DNA of 64,000 nucleotides, from contig NC_081813.1 of the NCBI RefSeq assembly GCF_030704535.1, forward strand, positions 1,954,501-2,018,500, read 5' to 3'. The notes beneath the pieces were generated by a model. That model searched no databases and was not told the origin of the DNA. It worked only from the letters and a program-made list of their open reading frames with translations. The translations under genes were made by a program, and so were the position numbers. Below are positions 51,137-61,400 of this stretch, piece after piece (the first letter of the stretch is position 1; each line of letters begins with the position of its first letter). This DNA comes from Vitis vinifera (taxonomy: Eukaryota; Streptophyta; Magnoliopsida; Vitales; Vitaceae).

Positions 51137-51194
51137 TATATATACAAAGCCATGAATTACCAGCTCAAGGCCTAACCCTAACCCTAACCCTAAC
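51137..51194 (+). promoter_or_regulatory. Core promoter and leader motif of small gene copy 4
   Basis: TATATATAC (51137-51145) and a CCTAAC array of four units (51171-51194) rather than three, the only repeat-number change among the four promoters. Confidence 0.7.
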
Positions 51195-51225
51195 ACCCTT
51201 CTGCTGCTTCCTTCATACCTTATCA

Positions 51226-51688
51226 ATGTCAGGGCAACAACAACGGACAAAGAATGTTGGTGTTTGGGTGGAGGAAAGCGATTTTCTCGAAATCAATATT
51301 ACCGGTATTGTTGAATAAATTTCTTTCTCCCCAATTTTCTGTTTTGTCATATTTTCTTCTTATTAGAACAATATTATAAATTGGTTAAGGTTTCTTGACT
51401 GACTTTTGATCTACAAAACATCAAACAACATTATAAAAAATTGTTTTTGTTCTTGAAAACCGTTACCAAATAGTGCCAAATGTATTCAATGGGAAAGTAG
51501 AATGTTGTTAATCTTTTGATTTGTTGTTCTTATTCTAAGCTATTGGGAAAGACATTCTATTGAAGATAGACGAAGCTACTGAGCTGACGATCAAATGTAA
51601 GAAAGGTCTACAAATAATGATCCCAGACCCCAACAAAACTCAAGCAAACCCCACTAAAACTCAAGCAGCGAAGGTATGTACCAGCTAA
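51226..51688 (+). CDS. Small two-exon gene, family copy 4 (75 aa, unknown)
   Basis: Exons 51226-51304 and 51540-51688 (TAA 51686-51688), phase-1 GT-AG intron of 235 bp. It is near-identical to copy 2 (exon 1 the same; exon 2 LEINITAIGKDILLKIDEAT) until the last codons. There AAGGTATGTACC replaces the AAGCTACC of copy 2: a net 4-base gain that gives a different, shorter end (QAAKVCTS). The new sequence is also a perfect-looking splice donor (AAG|GTATGT). Function unknown. Confidence 0.6.
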
Positions 51689-53879
51689 AGGTCAAATATA
51701 AGAAGCGTCTCCAAATGATGTTGGAGGTATGAAAGTATTATTGAAGATATAGAGAGATTTGACTTTCCATGCTATGGATGAAGATAATCTTAGAAGAATC
51801 CTTATAGTTTTTATTTTATTTATTGTATATGGGATTATTTCCTTTTCCTTTTATTGTTTTTATGTATAATACCATTGTATCTTTACATGAAAAACCCTAG
51901 TTGTGTAGAGATGAAAAACCACTACAGTCAAGAACCTCAAATCAATAATCCACTATATGAAAAAAAAAAAAAAAGTAGTGTACAAAATTATTTAATAGAT
52001 GCTACTCTTAAACTTACTTTATGTAACTTATGATATAATTTATGTTTGCAATGCAACGCCTTATGTGCTCCAACAGATCTTATCTTAACTATTGAGGGAA
52101 TATAGTTTCCTTCCCAACTCAATTTGAGTTAAGCACAGAGAATACTGACTTAAAAATTTTGGCACATCCCCTAAAGAGAACTCTCCCGATAGGCATATAT
52201 AAAGGAAAACTTAATGTACTTAGAATTAATATAGAAATCATATTTGACTACAAAATAATTTAGAAACTTACAAATTTTAGAGAGATTTCATATTTTAAAT
52301 TAAAAAGGATTTTTTTTTTAATTTAAATTATTTTTCAAATCTCTTTTCCAAATTTTCTACTTAAAATTATTTTCCAAATTAATTTTATTATTTGGAAATA
52401 TATATATATATATATAGTTGTTTTTTTAAAAAAAATTGAAGTTTTTAACTTTTCTTAACTGTTTGTGAACTTTTTAATTTTTAATATTATTTAAAAATTT
52501 GACAATTTCAAAAGTTTTTTATGCAATATATAATATTTTAAACATTTAAATAGTAAGATAGAAGAGTTTGTAAAGTAAAAAATAAAAATAAAAGAATGGT
52601 TGTGGACCTCGCATTTTTACTCATGCGCTTCCATTCGATGGCAAACTTGTTTTTTATTTGAAAATGACTTGTTTTTTAGAAAATGACTTGCAGTCATCAC
52701 ATATTTTTGTTTTATTTTTAAAGGATAAACAAAATAAGAAAGAAAACCCTAAGTGTGATTCTTTATTTGAGAAATGTGGTATGTGAAAAATCGAATCGGG
52801 ACTCGGGGGTCAGGTTACTTATCGAGAAGGTATGGTAGGGACCGTAGCACCCCTCTAAGTCCTTAAAGACGGGTCTCTACTAATAAAATGGATCAATCAT
52901 GGAAATTGGTAAGGAAATCAATGGATACCCAGAACGATCATACACATATGGAAATCAAAACATGCATAAAGAATGGTCATAGTGAGAGCGGGTGTGTCCC
53001 TTGGCAACAAATGACAATACGCTATTAGGAAATAAGGTTAGTGTGCAAATATGAACACAATGTATGTCACACATGCCACTAAACAAAGTAAGAAGTTATT
53101 AGATATCACACTCCACTTCACCCAATCTTATTTTTGTTTTAAAACTTCTCTGATGTTGGGCCCCCACCAAAGTCCAATTTATTTTTGCATGAATCAATTC
53201 CATAAATTCCATCACTTGAAATTATGAAATTTGATTCTTGCTTATTTTAAAATATTTTAAAAATCAAAGGAAAAATGTGAAAATTACTTTCTAGAAAGAA
53301 AATGGCAGCAAATTTGATTCAAAATGGGATTTTTGCGACCTAAAAACTCTAAGGATGAAAATTTTGGAGACTTGAAATTATTTAAAAACCGGAATTTGGA
53401 AAATTATTTACAAAATGGGGTTTGTGAAAATTATTTTCAAAAATCGAAGATGATGAAATGAGAAATGACACGTGGCCCAAAGGTTTCATGCCAAAGGTGC
53501 ACCCTGCAGTGTCTGCCATAAAGGTTTGATTAGATGCTTGAATAGTCACCAAATTAGGCAATGATGTTGTGGGCCCTACTTGTTTTTGGGATCCTAGTCG
53601 AGCAATGATCTTGACCTTGATACCAGGGACGCCCTATTTGAGGAGAACATGTCTTTCAATCGAGTCATTATAATTCTCAACAGATTGACCAGAGGAGATC
53701 AAGTATCCCTCCTTAAACTTTATTGACTTGGTATGCTGAACACAAAGCTTCTCTCTCACAATAACCCCATATCCTATAGTAAACCATAACAAAACTCAGA
53801 ACACTATAGTAAACCATCCGAACAGAAAGTCCTTTAAAAAGCTTGAATCGCAGTGACTCTGCTTCTTATGAACCATTGA

Positions 53880-54545
53880 AGCCAACTTACAAAGGTCTAA
53901 GTTTAGCTGGCTAGGAAACCTCAGGTAGCAAATCATCCAAATCATAGCCGCAGAGACCAAGTGGTCCAAGTCATTAAAGCTAGGAGTGCTGAGCTTGAGA
54001 ATCCTGAAACAAATATCATGAAGAGCTTCATTGTCCAGAACCATGCATTCGTCAACATTTTCCACCAATTGGTGTATCGAGAGGATTGCATTTTATGTCT
54101 CCACAACTGTCTTAGAGCCTTTTGGAGATGAGAAGACGGAGAAAATGGGCATCATTCCATCTGGGAATACTTTTCTCATCTTTAATATCATGAGGGCCCC
54201 ATGCCAGAACCAATGCCTCCCTCAAGTGAGTAGTGCACCTATAAGCCTTGCATGCAATCACAATTCATAACCTTCTTGCGAACAATATCAAGAATCGCAT
54301 CAATCAACTCTGCCCCCTCAGTATAATGACTATCGGCCCAATTGTTGCCGACACTGGATTAACCAAAGACGAGATGGTTAGGGCAGAAGATCCTTCCATA
54401 CGGCCTCGATTTGATACAGTCCATAGTCCCAAGCTTAAGATCCATGAGAACAGCCCAAAGAATGTACCTTCCACCAGAAGCCTCACTATAGTAGACAGTG
54501 CTCTTCTCCAATCGAAGATCGGATGAACCATCTCCATTGTACCTA
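53880..54545 (-). pseudogene. Processed-looking beta-tubulin pseudogene
   Basis: On the minus strand, segments in family order match beta-tubulin from about residue 57 to 255: [94 protein letters not shown] and [15 protein letters not shown]. Both places where plant beta-tubulin genes usually carry introns (near codons 131 and 222) are passed without one, suggesting an mRNA-derived copy. It is clearly decayed and lacks both ends. It lies wholly inside LTR-type element 2. Confidence 0.85.
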
Positions 54546-56439
54546 TTGTGGCTTCTTTAGCGTCTTCCATGCAATTTTCAGGTATCTTGAAATTCCTCAG
54601 AAGTTCTAAGTTATGCCCTTCTGTAAATAGGACGATGAACCAGAAAGCCACAAACTGCAAGACTTATTTAGGAATGAGGGCCCGATGCTTTGATCCAATC
54701 CCTCAACAGCATAAGTACCAGGTTTTAATGGACCAGACCCCGTCTCGCGCTTACCATTTGGTGCACTTATTAGCTAAAAACTAGACATGCAGAGTGAAAA
54801 TTCCAACTCGTGTCATCTGAAACAGGTGATGAAGGCTTCTATGAAGACATTTGGTTATAACTCTGGTGCACACAGTCCTGATCACGCCATCAACATTAAA
54901 GATACGCGTGGGTCTATCGTTCCAAAAATCTGCCAAGAAAGAGACATGAATTTTGCTCAACAACTTCAGTTCTAAGAGCAACTATCCTTCGTGATTATCA
55001 AACCAAAAAGAGTAATCATGTTCCTAAGAAGCAAATGACAGAAGATTCTGGATGGTAAGGTGGAAAATGAAAACAATTCATTGCCTAGAATCAACCACCT
55101 TGTAGATAACACATGTCAAACATGATGATTTTTAGTTCTCAGTTAAAGACTACCGTCTTCAAGCCTTTATTGCCATTGATGGAAGTTCTCATGCATTTGT
55201 ATGCTTGGGAAATGAGGTGTCCAAAAAGGCCATGCATGCGTCAAAACGGTCCTGCATGCGGGTCATATGCACAAAGGAGAGAGTGAGAAAGAGGTTTATG
55301 GGAAACTAATGGTGGAATGAGTGGAAGAGGTAGTAAGAAAAAATGGGTTTGGGTGGATAAGGAAGAATGATATACGGGTTTGAAAATGGGTATGAAGATT
55401 GATTAGGATGGGAAGGTGGTGATATGGAAGGAATTAGTTGAAGGTTTTGCAAAGGTTTAGTGGGGCCATGCATGCATAGGCCACGTAAACGTGGGTAAGG
55501 TGTAAAGAGAACAGGTAAGAAAGGAGTGGTAAAGTAGTGAGAGAAGGGGTTTTGTGGTGAGTGACATTGAAGAATATTGGTATGAGGAGCGGTTGGTGAT
55601 GAGTTTGTGGGTATGTGAGGGTATGATGTTGAGTTTTGATGATGGGTATAGCGGATTAGGAATATGAATGGTGGACGGAGTTGCAGAGAAGGGGGTTTAA
55701 TGGGAGAGTGAGTAATGAAGCAAACTTTCATGCTGCATTTCCATACTCTGAATTCCGGTTAATATCGTCATGGCCACCTCGCATGTGCATACACATGTGG
55801 CGGCATTTTTTGTCAACAACCTCATGAGCATGGTACCGCCTCCACACTTGACAAGTGTATGGTCAATCAGGCGCAGCAGGGCGGGGGTTATGGGTTGCTT
55901 TAAGGTCCCAAGAACCATATCTCGTGACACTATTCCATCTGGGTCTGAATGCATTGAGTAAACTGGGCCGTCAACGGACACGACATGTGACATGAAGTTT
56001 AGTGATAGTGGTAGCTTGATTGTGAGGGCATGCTTCCTGGATGGGCCCATGACTTCTTCATTGGGTCATAAACCTCATACCTACCATCACGGCCCACTCA
56101 TAGGATCTTATACCCTGCAGTGACTGCATTCCCATCTAGTGTCATTTGCAAACCTCGACAACTCTGGAATCATCAATTATGCACCATAATGAATCACGTT
56201 CATTGCAGAATTCTTCTCAACCTATCTCTTACAACTAGTCAAGATCATTTCAAGAGGCATAATATCCCGTCTCAAATAACTCTCATCCTTGTAATTATCA
56301 CAAACTCATGGAGCATCCATAACATTGTGCTTTGTAACCATGCTATCTTTCCCTTAATCAGAAAACCCTCATTTCTAACATTTGGGCATTGGGAATATGT
56401 ACCCAGCTCTTCCTCTACATTTTTGCATGCATGTCCTTG

Positions 56440-56580
56440 CATTTAGATGAGCCCACTTCATTTCGGTGTCCAAGACTGCCTTTGATATTTCCCAATATCT
56501 ATACCCATTGATGGTGTCACCAGCTAGATTTTTCCTCAGCGCATCACATATGGTGTCAATTAAGTCCTCAGACGCTTCTC
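56440..56580 (-). other. Unidentified coding-like segment
   Basis: On the minus strand, EASEDLIDTICDALRKNLAG followed by DTINGYRYWEISKAVLDTEM and KWAHLNARTC reads like a real protein segment and stays open. I cannot place it in a family. It may be another captured host fragment or a retroelement domain. Confidence 0.35.
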
Positions 56581-56879
56581 TCTCTCTCGCTCTCGAGTTC
56601 TGGTAAATTCAGCCCAACTTCGTTGCAATGAAGACTTCTTAAAGTTTGAAATCAAGATGGTTTTCCATGGTGTCAACTTCTCCTTTTGGTTGATGGTTTC
56701 AGTGATAGTATTGAAGGCGAGTCTCCCTTGCAGCTTGGAAACTTAGGAGATGTCCTTGCCCTTGGGGTATCGTTGCTTCTCCAGCAACAAAAACACATCA
56801 GAGTCTTGGAACTAGTCCCCATAACAGGCTTCTACCATGATGGACAACTTGAGAATCCAGACTGAGAAAATAAAGGTTA

Positions 56880-58033
56880 TGCTTAATTAAGAAAAACACC
56901 CAAGAGGAAAGAGGGGGGAGGTGAATTGGGTTTTTTAAATACTTTTTCAACACAACAAGTTCAAGCACAATATAATAAAAAAATAAAAAGATAGAGTTAG
57001 AGAATTCAAACTCGAATTTTATAGTGGTTCGACACTTCCTTGCCTACATCCACTCTTCTCAATTTCCTAACCGAGTGAGGGTTCCACTAACTTGAAGCTT
57101 CAACCAAGCTTCCAATCTTTTTACACTTGGATTTCGGCTCCAATGGGCTTTTACATAATCTTTTCAAGATTCAAACCTCTTAAAGGCTTTAACATTCAAT
57201 TTTTACAAGAATGAATCCCTCAACCTAGCTCAAAGATAGCTCAAATACAAAACAAAGTTAAGATGACTCACAAGGGTGCACTAAAAGATATGCAAGTGAT
57301 GATTTAATGCACTAAGAAAGAAATGAGAGCTTTTAGGCCAAAAACGAGTAGGTAGACAATTGATTGCAAGTGTTATCTTATTAATAAATGAAGTGGAACT
57401 CTCAATTTATAAGTTTCTAAGCTCGGGAGCCAATAAAAACAAAAGGCAGCCTTGATTGGTCGAGTTGGGGGTCGACCGATCCACTAGTTGTTGGAACCTT
57501 TAATGTTTTAGCAGGTTACCGTTACCTCGACCGAGAAGGAGTGAACCTCAACTGGGAAGAGGAAGCTATTGGATAAGAGAGAGTATTTTTGGCACTCCTT
57601 GATCGGACCTCAATCGAACAAGGGCAACCGGTTCCCCAACCGGTTGAGCCTGTTGGCCAAAACCTCAACTGGTTCAGCCTTTTGGCCCTAAAAACCTATA
57701 TTTTTCAATTCCTTTCTTTTCTAACACTTAGGTAAGGTCTTTAGGTGAATTAATATGTCAATTTTAAAATGTTTTGCGTAAGGTACATTTGATAACTCTC
57801 GGGTTTTAATGAAATCGAAATTTAAAGGATAAACAGAGTTTTGCACCCATGCATTCATCTTACATTCGTTTCCTATTATCAAAATTCTTTCAAAAGTCTC
57901 AATCTTGTATCCATTTGGTCATTTGATGAATTTCTGAATTTATACATGAGATTCTTTACCATTCAAACCAATTAGTCACTTAACCATGGTTTGTTATCAT
58001 TAAAACTCGATTAGGAGAACCCTTGGGCTAACA
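56880..58033. mobile_element. Probable nested retroelement LTR-like sequence
   Basis: It contains a GGGGGGAGGTGAATTGGGTT motif and a TATAGTGGTTCGACACTTCC...TGCCTACATCCACT stretch that recur in plant LTR-type repeats. The boundaries are guesses and no target duplication was found. Confidence 0.4.
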
Positions 58034-59360
58034 CAGACCTATCAAGCCAATACTCTCATCTCCATACACAAGGTGCAACCTTCCCCCTGGCCAAATACCA
58101 AGAACAAAGGAGCGTAACAAAATAGAACGCAGAGTAGGAACAAAAGGGACCCATAAAAGCTGCGTTCCATGTTTCAATCAAAGAGCTTAGATGCAGGGGT
58201 GGGCCAAAATGGATTTCAAATAGGTTTCAAAGAGAAATCAAATCGTGATGGCCAATAACTCATAAAAAAAACTCAAAGCAAAGCCCATAAAATAGGTTAG
58301 AAATCAAACACAACATGAGTGTGAGCAAACTCCGATATTAGAATAAAATCTCATAATACTCAGAAAACACAATAAAAATGGCATGAACACGAAAAGATCA
58401 GCAGCTTATAGGAATAATACCTGAGTCGCCTTCTTTCAAGATGATTTCTCTGCGTGTTTCCTCCTATCTCTGACCAGCTTTCCCTTCCAAGAAAAATCTA
58501 GCCGATCTCTTTTTGCCTAAACAATCTTGCTCCTCTATAACCTCTCAAGCAACCAAAATATTTCCCCTCAGGCAACAGAATACTCTCATTCCCAAGCTTT
58601 CTCGTTTTCTTTCTAGCTCTTCTCTCTCTCACTTTTCCTCAAGTTACCACCACAAAATATCTCTCTGCAACCCCTCACAAAAATATCTCACCTCCCCAAA
58701 ACCTTTCCCCCTAGCTACCCCCAAAACCTACGCTCCTTTGGATGTCTTTCTCCCCATGCTACTCTCAAAATATCTTCCCCCTATAACAAACAACCTACTC
58801 TCTATAACTGAAAATACGCTCCCCTATGAATATTCCCTCCACCTATTTCTTTCCCATTGCTTCTTTCAAGCCACTACTTGATTCTCCGACAGCCTCTCCA
58901 AAGACGACATGTGGTTTCCCAGTGACACTTGACAAAATAATCTGCATGAAAATGAGCCCCAAATGGGGGTCTACATTGGTACACTTAGCAACATAAGTGG
59001 ATTTGTAAAGCACAAAATATATAAAATAAATAAATAAAATAAACAAAAAGATTATCCATACTTAGCAAAATAAATGTTATAAAATAGAATGAAAAAAAAA
59101 AAAACCATCTTAGCCCTTACCCATCAAAGTTGCAATATTATTCCAACTATTTCTACCATGAATTTTAAAAATAAAATAAAATAAAATAAAATAAAATAAA
59201 ATATCATAAATATATCACTTGTAACACATCAGGGATCAAGTAATCAAACTTTTAGAGGCCCAACAACCAGCTACAATGGTATGAAATGTCCATCAAGATT
59301 AATTTTTGCTCAACCATCCGATCATTCAATTCAATGGGAAAAATATGTTTGATAGTTAGG

Positions 59361-59387
<27 letters not shown>
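59361..59387. repeat. Poly-T tract
   Basis: 27 T in a row; the unit A counterpart (about 41791) has only about ten. Confidence 0.9.
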
Positions 59388-59393
<6 letters not shown>

Positions 59394-59502
59394 ATGTTAT
59401 AATATATGACTATGTAACTCATTTAAGATAGACCAATAACTTACAAATCATTATTACTTCAAGTTCAAACATTTCTTTTAATTTTATTGTGCATCAAAAT
59501 TA

Positions 59503-59882
59503 GGGGTGTTCGGTAAAACTTAGTACTTATTACTTAATTACTTAAGTTGACTTTAAGTTATATTATACTTAAGTTATTAACTTAAAACTTATTATTTAAT
59601 TCTTACTTTTTAGTATTAAAGTTGTTTGATAAAATTTATTCTAAATTATCAAATTGATATATTTATCATCATAAATTATAATTAAAGTAAAAGAGGTCAA
59701 GTGACAATAAAGGTCATGAAGTAACAAAAGAGATTATGGAAGTAATTATAATAAATTATGGTAAAAATGTAAAATAAATATGTGAACTTACGAATAAATT
59801 AATTATTTTTACTTATTACTTAAAATTATTTTTGACTTTAAGTCATATCATTAAGTTACTAAGTTGGTTTATCAAACACCCA
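59503..59882. mobile_element. MITE-like element rich in CTTAAGTT (unit B copy)
   Basis: Inverted ends GGGTGTTCGGTAAAACTTAG and (right, inwards) GGGTGTTTGATAAACCAACT. It is the counterpart of 41917-42404 and somewhat shorter. Confidence 0.6.
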
Positions 59883-60395
59883 CATAAATTTATATACTCC
59901 TTGATTGTACTCAAAATCTTAACATTTAAATGGAAGTTCTCAATTATTCTTCAATTGTAAATTTGTAGAAAATTGAGAAAATCATGATATATGAAGAATA
60001 TGTCGAGGTCCCTTGGTACGTGAAAATTTTGTTGTGCTTGACTATTGGTTAGATGACTCTTCAACTATCATGGGAAAAATTATCAAGACTTAGAAAAAGT
60101 GGACATTGGTGGGCTTTATCCAACTAAAACAATATATTTGTTTGCATTTTTTTCCTTACCCCTTAATTTACTACTTCATTGTTTTCCCGTAATATTGTAT
60201 TTATTCGATAAGTTCTTAAATTTGGGAATTGTATAAATAGATTTTTAAAAATAATAATCATCTAATTCATTCCCCTCATAAATGATTAATTGCAAAAAAA
60301 AAAAAATTATTTTTATTTTTAAAAATAGTTCTACATAGAATTCCCTTTTCCCACATGGCTTGTTCACCAATCTTGAATGCAGCCCACTAGAAAAA

Positions 60396-61400
60396 ACAAA
60401 GAAATGATTTCAAAAGTAAATTATAATAATTTTTAAAAATATATATTTATAATAATCTCTGTGGAGAATGTTGCCTTTGGACTAGGATACTGAGATGGTG
60501 GGTCTACACCGGATCAAAAAAACTAGGTCAGCAGTGTGCTATGCGGTGATTGGACCGTGTGCTCCACGCGCTCCGACGAACACCGGCGACCACACCGTCC
60601 TCTTTTCCCAAAAGCGTAGGTGGACGGCGTTGGCCCCCACAAAGTCGGTGAACGTGGACCGCCACACCATTAGTACATAGACCCTAGGTTAAAAAAAAGT
60701 TAAATATATTAATATTAATTTATTTAAAAGATTGAATTCTTCAATTTCCCACCTCAAATGAATAATTATATTGGAATATTACTCTTTTTTTTTTTTTACT
60801 ATTAATTTTAATGATAAATGATGATTAAAAAAATATAAACAAATATAAATTACAAAAATCACCTTTAAAAATAGAAAATCGTTTTAGCCGTTGTTATCCG
60901 GAAATTTTATCAATTTTTAAAAACAAAAAAAAGAATATGAATCAACCATATTTTATAAAATTTGTTTTTAAAATTATTTTTTATTTTTTAATTTAAAAAT
61001 AATTTTTAAAAATATGATGATCTTAATATTTTTAAAAAATTTGGAAAAGAATAAAACAATTTAAATATTTTTATTGAGATTATTGAAAATATAATGCCAA
61101 TTTATAATTAATTTTCAATAAATTTTCTAATGCTGACGTGGCATAGGCAGCGACAAATACTCTACATGTCCCACTAAATATGTAATTTGATTTAATTTAA
61201 TTTTGCAAATCCCTTTCTAAATTTTGTTTATTTTATTTTTTTAACTATTTTTTTTCCCCTAATCTATTACACTCAAACCCACTTTTAAAGAACAGAGAGA
61301 AGCCATCGCCATCCTCAGCCCCCTCTCATCGCTCTTCCTGCCAAATCTTGGGCTTCGCAACAATTCTCAGGTCATCTCTACCTTTGGAATCTCTGTCAAA
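60396..61400 (+). promoter_or_regulatory. Upstream region and leader of RHD3-type gene
   Basis: 60480-60680 is a patch of high G+C for this window with no recognisable protein. 60700-61130 is A+T-rich. A bZIP-type element TGACGTGGCA lies at 61134-61143, about 260 bp before the ATG. 61290-61400 is a pyrimidine-rich leader. No separate gene is seen. Confidence 0.45.

Larger units (their letters stand above)
52601..58975. mobile_element. LTR-type element 2 (solo LTR or non-autonomous)
   Basis: It begins TGTGGACCTCGC and ends GGGGGTCTACA. It is flanked by ATGGT (52596-52600) and TTGGT (58976-58980). Unit A has the undisturbed site AAAGATTGGTACAC (near 41430), so the target was TTGGT. The first ~570 bp match element 1 at 28357. 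No gag or pol is seen. The interior holds a decayed beta-tubulin copy (53880-54545), unplaced coding-like sequence (56440-56580) and probable nested retroelement sequence (56880-58033). It inserted after the segmental duplication, so is comparatively young. Confidence 0.75.
45711..60395. repeat. Segmental duplication, unit B (interrupted)
   Basis: Same content and order as unit A: A+T-rich MITE, (ATG)n/(CAT)n hairpin, small gene, MSI4 exon 1 copy, second small gene, CTTAAGTT element. It is interrupted at 52601-58975 by LTR-type element 2. Removing that leaves about 8.3 kb against about 10.1 kb in A. Non-coding parts differ from A by only a few percent in most places, so this duplication is recent compared with the internal one. 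Confidence 0.9.

Noticed and set aside
55306-56050. Minus-strand frames of 117-141 codons in LTR-type element 2
   Set aside because: Pro/Ser/His-rich low-complexity translations with no recognisable motif, inside repeat DNA.
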